From Streptomyces sp. NBC_00690 (GTDB taxonomy: Bacteria; Actinomycetota; Actinomycetes; Streptomycetales; Streptomycetaceae): a stretch of DNA of 64,000 nucleotides. The notes under the pieces are model-generated. The model made no database searches and was not told where the DNA came from. It saw nothing but the letters and a program-made list of their open reading frames with translations. A program made the translations under genes and the position numbers. Positions 33,852 through 42,004 of the stretch are shown here, one piece after another (the stretch's first letter is position 1; each line of letters begins with the position of its first letter). Location of the stretch: the NCBI RefSeq assembly GCF_036226685.1, contig NZ_CP109009.1:5979501-6043500 (forward strand). Direction: 5' to 3'.

Positions 33852-35999
33852 TCATCGGGACGCGGACGCTGCCGGGCCGCCCGCTGACGTCGCCGGGCGG
33901 GTCGTCGACGCGGCCGGGCCGCTCGCGGCGGGGTCCGGCTGGGCCTGGATGGCGGTGATGGCGACGGTGTTCACGATGTCGCTGACCAACGCGCCGCGGG
34001 AGAGGTCGTTCACCGGCTTGCGCAGGCCCTGGAGCACCGGACCGACGGCCACCGCACCCGCGGAGCGCTGGACGGCCTTGTAGGTGTTGTTGCCGGTGTT
34101 GAGGTCGGGGAAGATCAGCACGGTCGCCCGGCCGGCCACCTCGGATTCGGGCAGTTTGGTGGCGGCGACGCTCGGTTCGACGGCCGCGTCGTACTGGATC
34201 GGGCCCTCGATCCTCAGCTCGGGGTGCGAGCCGCGGACCCGCTCGGTGGCCTCCCGTACCTTGTCGACGTCGGCGCCGGAGCCCGAGGTGCCGGTGGAGT
34301 ACGAGAGCATCGCGATCCTCGGGTCCACGCCGAAGCGGGCCGCGGTGGCCGCCGACTGGACGGCGATGTCCGCGAGCTGCGCCGCGTCGGGGTCGGGGTT
34401 GACCGCGCAGTCGCCGTACACGAGGACCTTGTCGGCCAGGCACATGAAGAAGACTGAGGAGACGATCGAGGCATCGGGCTTGGTCTTGATGATCTCGAAC
34501 GCGGGGCGGATGGTGGCGGCGGTGGAGTGCACCGAGCCCGAGACCATCCCATCGGCGAAACCTTCCTGCACCATCAGGGTGCCGAAGTAGTTCACATCCG
34601 CCACGACGTCGTAGGCCAACTCCACCGATACGCCCTTGTGGGCCCGCAGCTCCGCATAGCGCTCGGCGAAGGGCTGGCGCAGTTCAGAGGTGTTGGGGTC
34701 GATCAGCTGGACGTCGCTGAGGTCGATCCCGAGATCGGCGGCCTTCTTCCGGATGACTTCCAGGTCGCCGAGGAGGGTCAGATCACAGACGTCGCGGCGC
34801 ATCAGCACATCGGCCGCGCGCAGCACCCGCTCTTCGCTGCCCTCGGGCAGCACCACCCGGCGCCGGTCGGAACGGGCCTGCTCCAACAGTTCGTGCTCGA
34901 ACATCATGGGCGTGACATGGCCGCTGCGGGCGACCGCGAGTCGGTCGAGCAGTTCGCTGGTGTTCACATGGCGTTCGAACAGGCCGAGCGCCGTCTCCGC
35001 CTTGCGGGGCGTGGTGGCGTTGAGCTTGCCTTCGAGGCCGAGGAGCTCCGCGGCGGTGGGCCAACTGGTGCCGGGAACCGAGATCACCGGGGTCCCCGGT
35101 GCGAGCCGCGAGGCCAGGGTGAGGATTCCCTCGCTGGGCCGTTCGTTCAGGGTGAGCAGCACACCGGCGATCGGCGGGGTCCCCGCGGAGTGCGCGGCGA
35201 GCGCACCGACGACCAGATCGGCGCGGTCGCCCGGGGTCACCACCATGCACCCGGGGGTGAGGGCCTTGAGGAAGTTCGGCAGCATGGCCCCGCCGAAGAC
35301 AAAGCCGAGGGCGTCCCTGGCGAGTCCTGAATCGTCGCCGAGCAGCACCGTGCCGCCCAGGGTGTGGGTGATCTGGGCGACGGTGGGGGCGGCGAGCGCG
35401 GGCTCGTCCGGCAGGACGTAACAGGGCACCGGCAGCCGGGCGGCCAGCCGCTCGGCTATGACCGCGCGGTCCTCGGGTGCGACCCGGTTGACGACCATGG
35501 CGAGCACTTCGGCGCCGAGGGCCTCGTACGCGCGATGCGCGTTGCGGGCCTCGGCGCGCACGGACTCGGCGGTCTGGCCCCGGCCGCCCACCACGGGGAT
35601 CACGGAGGCGCCGAACTCATTGGCGAGCCGGGCGTTGATCGCGAGTTCATCGGGGAACTGGGTGTCGGCGAAGTCGGTGCCGAGCACGAGTACCACCTCG
35701 TACTCGCGGGCGACCTGGTGGAACCGTTCGACCAACTGGGAGACCAGCTCATCGGTGCCCTGTTCGGCCTGGAGGGCCGATGCCTCGTGGTAGTCCATGC
35801 CGTAGACGGTCGCCGGGTCCTGGGCCAGTCGATAGCGCGCCCGCAACAGCTCGAACAGTCGATCGGGGCCGTCGTGCACCAGGGGGCGGAAGACGCCGAC
35901 TCGGTCCACCTGCCGGGTGAGGAGCTCCATGACCCCCAGTTCGACCACCTGGCGGCCGTCGCCGCGATCGATTCCGGTCACATACACGCTGCGCGTCAC
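33852..35999 (-). CDS. pta: Phosphate acetyltransferase (long form)
   Basis: The 715-residue long-form enzyme starts at GTG 35999 (TRSVYVTGIDRGDGRQ) behind GGGAGAG. Its N-terminal half (about 1-370) is the BioD-like plus DRTGG regulatory region (VVGGRGQTAES, HTLGGTVLLGD, MVVTPGDRADLV). The C-terminal catalytic PTA domain (about 385-690) has RVVLPEGSEERVLRAAD, DGMVSGSVHSTAATIRP, SYSTGTSGSGAD and IFPDLNTGNNTYKAVQR. It makes acetyl phosphate from acetyl-CoA. The Ala/Ser/Pro tail after 690 is disordered. First gene of the pta-ackA operon. Confidence 0.95.
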   Translation of the reverse strand: MTRSVYVTGIDRGDGRQVVELGVMELLTRQVDRVGVFRPLVHDGPDRLFELLRARYRLAQDPATVYGMDYHEASALQAEQGTDELVSQLVERFHQVAREYEVVLVLGTDFADTQFPDELAINARLANEFGASVIPVVGGRGQTAESVRAEARNAHRAYEALGAEVLAMVVNRVAPEDRAVIAERLAARLPVPCYVLPDEPALAAPTVAQITHTLGGTVLLGDDSGLARDALGFVFGGAMLPNFLKALTPGCMVVTPGDRADLVVGALAAHSAGTPPIAGVLLTLNERPSEGILTLASRLAPGTPVISVPGTSWPTAAELLGLEGKLNATTPRKAETALGLFERHVNTSELLDRLAVARSGHVTPMMFEHELLEQARSDRRRVVLPEGSEERVLRAADVLMRRDVCDLTLLGDLEVIRKKAADLGIDLSDVQLIDPNTSELRQPFAERYAELRAHKGVSVELAYDVVADVNYFGTLMVQEGFADGMVSGSVHSTAATIRPAFEIIKTKPDASIVSSVFFMCLADKVLVYGDCAVNPDPDAAQLADIAVQSAATAARFGVDPRIAMLSYSTGTSGSGADVDKVREATERVRGSHPELRIEGPIQYDAAVEPSVAATKLPESEVAGRATVLIFPDLNTGNNTYKAVQRSAGAVAVGPVLQGLRKPVNDLSRGALVSDIVNTVAITAIQAQPDPAASGPAASTTRPATSAGGPAASASR

Positions 36000-36080
36000 G
36001 CGTAGCTCTCCCGTCCTGCTCGCCCATGTCCGTACCGGCCCGTGCCCTCCGCCGGCCCTCGTACGGCTGCCCCGGTGTCG

Positions 36081-36104
36081 GCTCGTACAAAAGCTCGTAC
36101 AAAA
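36081..36104. repeat. Perfect 12-bp tandem repeat GCTCGTACAAAA
   Basis: Two exact copies lie head to tail at 36081-36092 and 36093-36104 in the pta leader region. Spacing is just over one helical turn. Confidence 0.75.
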
Positions 36105-36126
36105 AAACCGCTGGAGGGCGGCTTTT
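36104..36126 (-). terminator. Terminator-like hairpin in the pta upstream region
   Basis: CCGC and GCGG form a short stem around a 6-base loop, flanked by A-runs and T-runs. On the minus strand it is followed by seven T, as in an intrinsic terminator. It would lie in the leader of a pta transcript that starts upstream of it. Confidence 0.4.
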
Positions 36127-36131
36127 CCCTC

Positions 36132-36160
36132 TTGACAATACCTCCGAGGGTAGCTAGAGC
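36132..36160 (+). promoter_or_regulatory. Candidate pfkA promoter
   Basis: An exact TTGACA (36132-36137) is followed after 17 bases by TAGAGC (36155-36160). The predicted leader is about 220 bases. Confidence 0.4.
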
Positions 36161-36385
36161 GCCTGCCGGGTCGGGTGGGTGGGAAGCGCGGTGCGGAAGC
36201 GTCGGAAGAGGCCCTCGCCGGGCCCTGTACGGGTGCGCGGGGACCGGTGTCGACGTTCTTGCCGGTAGGACAGGGGGTAGTCGGAGAAAAGGTCAATGGA
36301 AGGCGTAGCCGCCGGGCGCGTGAAACAATTCATTCCTGGATCACCTGTCACCCTGGCAACACCGACGAGCAGGAGACACCGCACG

Positions 36386-37411
36386 ATGCGCATCGGAGTT
36401 CTCACCGCAGGGGGCGACTGCCCCGGACTGAACGCTGTGATCCGGTCAGTCGTGCACCGGGCCTTGACGGGGCACGGCGACGAGGTCATCGGTTTTGAAG
36501 ACGGCTTCAAGGGACTGCTGGACGGCCATTACCGCCCCCTCGACCTCAACGCCGTCAGCGGCATCCTGGCGCGCGGGGGGACCATCCTCGGCTCGGCCCG
36601 GCTGGAGCGCTCCCGACTGCGCGAAGCCGCCGAGAACTGCGGGGAGTTGCAGCGGCGGTACGGCATAGACGTACTGATTCCGATCGGTGGCGAGGGCACT
36701 CTCACCGCGTCGAGGATGCTCGCCGAGGCCGGGATGCCCGTCGTGGGCGTGCCGAAGACCATCGACAACGATATCTCCGCCACCGATCGCACCTTCGGCT
36801 TCGACACCGCCGTCACGGTCGCCACCGAGGCCATCGACCGGTTGAAGACCACCGCCGAATCCCATCAGCGTGTGATGGTCGTCGAGGTGATGGGCCGCCA
36901 CGCGGGCTGGATCGCCCTGGAGTCCGGCATGGCCGGCGGCGCACACGGCATCTGTCTGCCGGAGCGGCCCTTCGAGGTCGCCGACCTGGTGAAGATGGTC
37001 GAGGAGCGCTTTGCGCGCGGCAAGAAGTTCGCCGTCATCTGCGTCGCCGAGGGCGCCCACCCCGCCGAAGGGTCGATGGACTACGGCAAGGGCGAGATCG
37101 ACCAGTACGGCCACGAGCGCTTCCAGGGCATCGGCAACCGGCTCGCGGCCGAGTTGGAGTACCGACTGGGCAAGGAGGCCAAGCCGGTCATCCTGGGCCA
37201 TGTGCAGCGCGGTGGAGTGCCGACGGCCTACGACCGGGTCCTCGCGACCCGCTTCGGCTGGCACGCGGTGGAGGCCGCGCACCGGGGCGAGTTCGGCCGA
37301 ATGACCTCGCTGCGCGGCACGGACGTGGTGATGGCCCCGCTGGCTGACGCGGTGACGCAACTCAAGACGGTCCCGCTGGACCGGATGTACGAGGCCGAGT
37401 CGGTGTTCTGA
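36386..37411 (+). CDS. pfkA: 6-phosphofructokinase, probably ATP-dependent
   Basis: The 341-residue enzyme has MRIGVLTAGGDCPGLNAVIR, IGGEGTLTASRM, GVPKTIDNDI, catalytic region VEVMGRHAGWIALE and LGHVQRGGVPTAYDR. The GGEGT motif keeps the glycine of ATP-using enzymes (Asp there marks the pyrophosphate type), while PKTIDND has the Lys seen in actinobacterial enzymes. This combination is expected to use ATP. The upper glycolytic step here sits beside the pyruvate kinase, pta and ackA genes. ATG 36386 follows AGGAGA. Confidence 0.94.
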   Translation: MRIGVLTAGGDCPGLNAVIRSVVHRALTGHGDEVIGFEDGFKGLLDGHYRPLDLNAVSGILARGGTILGSARLERSRLREAAENCGELQRRYGIDVLIPIGGEGTLTASRMLAEAGMPVVGVPKTIDNDISATDRTFGFDTAVTVATEAIDRLKTTAESHQRVMVVEVMGRHAGWIALESGMAGGAHGICLPERPFEVADLVKMVEERFARGKKFAVICVAEGAHPAEGSMDYGKGEIDQYGHERFQGIGNRLAAELEYRLGKEAKPVILGHVQRGGVPTAYDRVLATRFGWHAVEAAHRGEFGRMTSLRGTDVVMAPLADAVTQLKTVPLDRMYEAESVF

Positions 37412-37430
37412 GCCCGGAACCCATGGGTGC

Positions 37431-38123
37431 TCAGCGCTGGGTGCGCAGCCAGCGGTACTGGAGTTCCGGGCGGCCGATCTGCCCGTACTGCGGACTCCGC
37501 GCCGCCCGCTCGCCCTTGACCAGGTGCTCCAGATAGCGGCGGGCGGTGATCCGCGAGATGCCCACCGCACTGCCCACCTCGGACGCGGTCATCCCCACGG
37601 TGGAGTCCCGCAGTGCGCGGGTGACGGCATCGAGGGTCGGTCCGCTCAATCCCTTCGGCAGGTCCCCGCGCTGAGGGGCCCTGAGCGGGGCGAGCGCCCG
37701 GTCCACCTCGTCCTGGCTGCTCGCCTCTCCGGCCGCCGCCCGGAACTCCGCGTACCGACCGAGCCGATCGCGCAGTGTCGCAAAGGTGAATGGTTTCAGC
37801 ACGTACTGGACCACCCCCAGCGAAACGCCCTCGCGCACCACGGCCAGATCACGTGCCGAGGTGACCGCGATGACGTCGACCGCGTGCCCCGCGGCGCGCA
37901 GCGACCGCACCAGGTGCAGCCCATGGCCGTCCGGGAGGTAGAGGTCCAGCAGCAGCAGATCGACAGGGGTCCGCTCCAGGGCGCGGACGGCCGCCGTCCG
38001 GGAGTGGACCACCCCGACCACCGTGAAGCCGGAGACCCGTTCGACGTACAGGGCGTGGGCATCGGCTGCCACCGGGTCGTCCTCGACCACCAACACCCGG
38101 ATGGGGCGCACCGGTTCGCTCAT
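37431..38123 (-). CDS. CitB/DpiA-type response regulator
   Basis: The 230-residue regulator has a receiver (about 8-122) with Glu/Asp pocket VVEDDP, phospho-Asp in LLLLDLYLPDG, Thr in VIAVTSARD and Lys in LKPF. Its C-terminal helix-turn-helix (about 165-215) reads LDAVTRALRDS, MTASEVGSAVGISRITARRYLEHL. The form is that of regulators of citrate and dicarboxylate uptake. It starts behind AGGAGGTG and overlaps the kinase stop. The divergent dicarboxylate symporter at 40260 is its likely target. Confidence 0.92.
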   Translation of the reverse strand: MSEPVRPIRVLVVEDDPVAADAHALYVERVSGFTVVGVVHSRTAAVRALERTPVDLLLLDLYLPDGHGLHLVRSLRAAGHAVDVIAVTSARDLAVVREGVSLGVVQYVLKPFTFATLRDRLGRYAEFRAAAGEASSQDEVDRALAPLRAPQRGDLPKGLSGPTLDAVTRALRDSTVGMTASEVGSAVGISRITARRYLEHLVKGERAARSPQYGQIGRPELQYRWLRTQR

Positions 38124-39970
38124 CACGACACCTCCTGTCGAAGCGGCAGCCGTACGGTGAACTGGGCGCCGCCGTCCGGACCTGGCATAAGGTCCACCGT
38201 GCCCCCACTGCGATCCACGACCTGTCGGACGAGCGCGAGACCGAGCCCCCGACCGGAGCCATGGGTGGACCAGCCGCGGCGGAACACATCGTCCGTGCGT
38301 TCCGGGGAGATGCCCGCTCCGGTGTCGTATACCTGGATCAGCAGTTCGCCCTCCCCGGCGAGGGCCGTCACGGTGACGCGCGCCCGCTCCGGGGAAGGGT
38401 CCGTACCGAGGCGCGTGTCGAGGTGCGCGTCGAATTCTGGGGCGAGGTTGTGCGCGCCCCGGACCTCGGGCGCGCGGGCCGGCGGGACCAGCGCCGCACC
38501 ACCCCCCTCGCACTGCTGGAGCTGCTCGCCCTCGATGGCACTTCCTCCCTCGCGCTGACTCACTGTGTCTTCGCCGTCTGTATCGTCCGTGTGGCCTTCG
38601 CCGCCTTCGGCGGGCCGCTCCCACAGCGCCGCTCGGCTCCGTGCGGCGGCTGCGTCGGACGCCGCGTCCACCGCGTTGTCGATGAGATTGCCGAGGATCG
38701 TCACCAGATCACGGGCCGCCAACGACGGCGGCAGCACCCCGTCGTCGATACGGCTGTCCGGCGCCAACACCAACTCCACCCCCCGCTCGTTCGCCTGCGC
38801 CGCCTTCCCCAGCAACAGGGCCGCCAGCACTGGTTCACCGACCGCGCCCACCACCCGATCGGTGAGCACCTGGGCCAACTCCAACTCCGCCGTGGCGAAG
38901 GCCAGTGCCTGCTCGGTCCGCCCCAGTTCGATGAGCGACACGACGGTGTGCAGGCGGTTGGCGGCCTCATGGGCCTGGGAACGCAGCGCCTGACTGAAGC
39001 CGCGCTCGGAGTCCAACTCGCCTGACAGGGACTGGAGTTCGGTGTGGTCGCGCAAGGTGATCACGGTGCCGCGCTGCTCGCCCCCCACCACGGGGCTGGT
39101 GTTCACCACGATGATCCGTTCGTCGGTGAGATGGACTTCGTCGACCCTGGGCTCGGAGGCCAACAGGGCGCCGGTCAGCGCCACCGGCAGGCCCAGCTCC
39201 GCGATCGACCTCCCCACCGCATCCGCCGGCAGTCCCAACAGCTCCCGCGCGCCGTCGTTGACGAGGGCCACCCGGCGCCGACCATCCAGCATCAGCAGCC
39301 CCTCTCGTACCGCGTGCAGGGTGGCCTGGTGGTAGTCGTGCAGCCGGCTGAGTTCGGCGGCGTTCATCCCATGGGTGTGGCGCCGCAACCGGGCGTTGAT
39401 GACGTACGTTCCCACCCCGCCGAGCGCCAACGCCCCGCCCGCCACCGCCAGCAGCCCGGTCACCTGATCGCGCACCTGCTCGCTGATCCGGTGGATGGTG
39501 ATTCCAGCGCTGACAAGCCCGGTGATCCTGCCCTGGTCATAGACGGGGACGACGGTGCGTACGGAGGGGCCGAGCACGCCGAGGTGCTTCTCGCTGAAGA
39601 TCTCGCCCTGGAGCGAGCGATCGATGTGGCCCAGATACTTCCGTCCGATCTGATCGGATTCCGGGTGGGTCCAACGGGTGCCGTCGGGGGCCATGATGAC
39701 GACGAAGTTGACCCCGGCGATCCGACGCAGTTCCTCCGTGTACGGCTGGAGCGTCGCCGTCGGATCGTCCGTGCGGGTCGCCGCGATCACCCAGGGGGAG
39801 CGGGCCACGGCCGTCGCCGTCGCCTTGGACTGGAGCCGGGCCGTCTCCTCCGCCTGCCGCAGATCGGTGATGTAGGCGAACAGGGCGCACCCCGCCACGA
39901 TGGCGGCGACCAGGACGACCTGCATCGCGAAGAGCTGTCCCGCGAGACTGCGGGGGCGGGGTAGACGCAT
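38123..39970 (-). CDS. CitA/DpiB-like sensor histidine kinase with a large insertion
   Basis: The 615-residue kinase has TM1 about 12-36, an extracellular Cache/PAS sensor about 40-165 (VIMAPDGTRWTHPESDQIGRK in pieces, the usual citrate-type core), TM2 about 170-195, a cytoplasmic PAS about 215-310, the phosphoacceptor His334 in QAHEAANRLH and an ATPase domain. The ATPase domain is split: N-box LGNLIDNAVDAA (about 426-437), then about 90 Gly/Glu/Asp/Arg-rich residues (440-530), then G-box DTGAGI and GRGLGLALV. The family normally has a short loop there. Coupled to the regulator by a TGATG overlap. Confidence 0.9.
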   Translation of the reverse strand: MRLPRPRSLAGQLFAMQVVLVAAIVAGCALFAYITDLRQAEETARLQSKATATAVARSPWVIAATRTDDPTATLQPYTEELRRIAGVNFVVIMAPDGTRWTHPESDQIGRKYLGHIDRSLQGEIFSEKHLGVLGPSVRTVVPVYDQGRITGLVSAGITIHRISEQVRDQVTGLLAVAGGALALGGVGTYVINARLRRHTHGMNAAELSRLHDYHQATLHAVREGLLMLDGRRRVALVNDGARELLGLPADAVGRSIAELGLPVALTGALLASEPRVDEVHLTDERIIVVNTSPVVGGEQRGTVITLRDHTELQSLSGELDSERGFSQALRSQAHEAANRLHTVVSLIELGRTEQALAFATAELELAQVLTDRVVGAVGEPVLAALLLGKAAQANERGVELVLAPDSRIDDGVLPPSLAARDLVTILGNLIDNAVDAASDAAAARSRAALWERPAEGGEGHTDDTDGEDTVSQREGGSAIEGEQLQQCEGGGAALVPPARAPEVRGAHNLAPEFDAHLDTRLGTDPSPERARVTVTALAGEGELLIQVYDTGAGISPERTDDVFRRGWSTHGSGRGLGLALVRQVVDRSGGTVDLMPGPDGGAQFTVRLPLRQEVS

Positions 39971-40178
39971 GGGGTCAGTCTGCCCGGCGGCGCAACGGCG
40001 ACGGCACGCCGCAGGTGCGCATCGACGTACGGACCGGACCTTCGGGCTGGGGGCGGGCGAACACGCCCCGGTGCGGTGGGTGGTCAACAGCGCGCGCCCA
40101 GCGGGTGGATGGTGCACAGGGGGTCGACTTCCCATGAGGGCGGGCGCGGGGGCCTGTGTGAACGAAAAGCACGCAACG

Positions 40179-40192
40179 GTGACCCGGGTCAC
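40179..40192. promoter_or_regulatory. Palindrome GTGACCCGGGTCAC, Crp-like
   Basis: A perfect 14-bp palindrome lies 68 bases before the symporter start. It fits the pattern GTG-N6-GNCAC recalled for Streptomyces Crp. It is in the divergent region between the sensor kinase and the symporter. Confidence 0.5.
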
Positions 40193-40259
40193 AGTCTGTT
40201 GGATAGTCGCGGAGATCCGTGCGGGGCGCACGGGCGCCCACGGCTCGAAGGAGGCACCC

Positions 40260-41684
40260 TTGACACCAGCACCAGCACCAGCACCAGCAGCAGCAGCGGC
40301 GGCCGGCAGGCGGGACCGAACGCACTATCTCTACATCGCCGTCATCGCAGCGGTCGTCCTCGGTGTGACCTTGGGCTTCGTGGCCCCCGGCGTCGCGGTG
40401 GAGCTGAAGCCGATCGGTACGGGGTTTGTGAACCTCATCAAGATGATGATCTCCCCGGTCATCTTCTGCACGATCGTCCTGGGCATCGGCTCGGTGCGCA
40501 AGGCGGCCAAGGTGGGTGCGGTCGGCGGGTTGGCGCTCGGCTACTTCATCGTTATGTCGACCGTGGCGCTCGCCATCGGTCTGCTCGTCGGCAATGTGCT
40601 GGAGCCCGGGTCGGGACTCCAGTTGACCGAGGCAACGCGGGCGGCGGGGGAGAAGCAGGCGGAGGGCGCCGGGGGCGAGTCCACCGCGGACTTCCTCCTC
40701 GGCATCATCCCGACCACCCTGGTCTCCGCCTTCACCGAGGGCGAGGTGCTCCAGACACTCCTGGTGGCACTCCTCGCCGGCTTTGCGCTCCAGGCGATGG
40801 GCGCCGCGGGCGAGCCGGTGCTGCGCGGCATCGGACACATCCAGCGGCTCGTGTTCCGCATCCTCGCCATGATCATGTGGGCCGCTCCGGTGGGTGCGTT
40901 CGGCGCGATCGCCGCCGTGGTCGGTGAGACCGGCTTGGACGCGCTGAAGTCACTCGCCGTGATCATGATCGGTTTCTACATCACCTGTGCGCTGTTCGTC
41001 TTCGTCGTCCTGGGCGGCCTGCTGAAACTGGTCTCGGGCGTCAATCTGCTCTCCTTGCTGAAGTACCTCGGCCGTGAGTTCCTGCTGATCCTCTCCACCT
41101 CGTCGTCGGAGTCGGCGCTGCCGCGGCTGATCGCCAAGATGGAGCACATGGGCGTCAGCAAGCCCGTGGTCGGCATCACCGTCCCCACGGGCTACTCCTT
41201 CAACCTCGACGGCACGGCGATCTATCTGACGATGGCCTCCCTCTTCATCGCCCACGCGATGGGTGATCCGCTGAGCGCCTCCGAGCAGATCTCCCTGTTG
41301 ATCTTCATGATCATCGCGTCGAAGGGAGCGGCGGGAGTCACGGGCGCCGGCCTGGCGACGCTGGCCGGCGGCCTTCAGTCGCACCGGCCCGAACTGGTCG
41401 ACGGAGTCGGCCTGATCGTGGGGATCGACCGCTTCATGAGCGAAGCCCGTGCGTTGACCAACTTCGCGGGCAATGCGGTGGCGACCGTCCTGGTCGGCAC
41501 CTGGACCAAGGAGATCGACCGGGAACGGGTGGACGCCGTACTGGCCGGACGCATTCCCTTCGACGAGAAGACCCTGCTCGACGAAGGCCACGGCGATCCC
41601 GTCGCGGCACCCGCGGTGGATCTGGGCAAGGATTCCGACCTGCCCCGCTCCCGGGCGGAACAGGACACGGCCGCCAAGGTGTGA
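40260..41684 (+). CDS. Dicarboxylate/amino acid:cation symporter (DctA/GltP type)
   Basis: The TTG start at 40260, behind GAAGGAGG, gives 474 residues. An Ala/Pro N-terminal extension (TPAPAPAPAPAAA) precedes the transporter fold of about eight helices and two hairpins. The Ser-rich HP1 loop STSSSESALPRL, the NxxxD-type PTGYSFNLDGTAIYLTMA in TM7 and the SKGAAGVTGAG HP2 loop are all visible, so it should carry C4-dicarboxylates or glutamate with a cation. It is divergent from the CitA/CitB-like system, its probable regulator. Two hairpins follow the stop. Confidence 0.92.
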   Translation: MTPAPAPAPAAAAAAGRRDRTHYLYIAVIAAVVLGVTLGFVAPGVAVELKPIGTGFVNLIKMMISPVIFCTIVLGIGSVRKAAKVGAVGGLALGYFIVMSTVALAIGLLVGNVLEPGSGLQLTEATRAAGEKQAEGAGGESTADFLLGIIPTTLVSAFTEGEVLQTLLVALLAGFALQAMGAAGEPVLRGIGHIQRLVFRILAMIMWAAPVGAFGAIAAVVGETGLDALKSLAVIMIGFYITCALFVFVVLGGLLKLVSGVNLLSLLKYLGREFLLILSTSSSESALPRLIAKMEHMGVSKPVVGITVPTGYSFNLDGTAIYLTMASLFIAHAMGDPLSASEQISLLIFMIIASKGAAGVTGAGLATLAGGLQSHRPELVDGVGLIVGIDRFMSEARALTNFAGNAVATVLVGTWTKEIDRERVDAVLAGRIPFDEKTLLDEGHGDPVAAPAVDLGKDSDLPRSRAEQDTAAKV

Positions 41685-41782
41685 AGCACGCTTCCCAGCG
41701 GTCCGATCCGTCCCAAGTCCCCTCAGGGCACGGCTGATTGAACCGCGGTCCCGGGGGCACATGCGTACCGATCCCCCCGCTC

Positions 41783-41820
41783 GGCCCGTCCTTCGCTTCC
41801 CCCACGGCGAAGGGCGGGCC
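41783..41820 (+). terminator. Symporter terminator hairpin
   Basis: A 14-bp stem (41783-41796 with 41807-41820) with one G-U pair around a 10-base loop, 100 bases past the symporter stop. Confidence 0.65.
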
Positions 41821-41941
41821 GTGGTCCATTTCTCAGACGACTACGAGTGCGCGCCTAGCAGCGGTGGGTGCGCCCGGCGCCGCGATGAACACCGCACGGG
41901 GTGCCGCCTCCCCGTCCCCCCACGCGGGCGCAGCAGGGAAG

Positions 41942-41979
41942 GGCCCGCTGCCGTCCGGGGTTCCGGACGGCAGCGGGCC
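41942..41979. terminator. Bidirectional terminator, perfect 17-bp stem
   Basis: GGCCCGCTGCCGTCCGG (41942-41958) pairs exactly with 41963-41979 around GGTT, 26 bases from the end of the leftward gene. Confidence 0.85.
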
Positions 41980-42004
41980 GTTCACCACACTCGGGTGCCG
42001 GACC

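Larger units (their letters stand above)
36000..36385. other. Divergent pta/pfkA control region
   Basis: 386 bp without a gene. It holds a 12-bp tandem repeat (36081-36104), a small A/T-flanked hairpin (36104-36126), TTGACA at 36132-36137 pointing towards pfkA, and about 220 bp of pfkA leader. The pta promoter could not be fixed. Confidence 0.6.
41685..42004. other. Gene-free convergent region with two strong hairpins
   Basis: Between the symporter stop and the end of the 935-aa protein gene lie two inverted repeats (41783-41820 and 41942-41979). No gene is seen. Confidence 0.7.
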
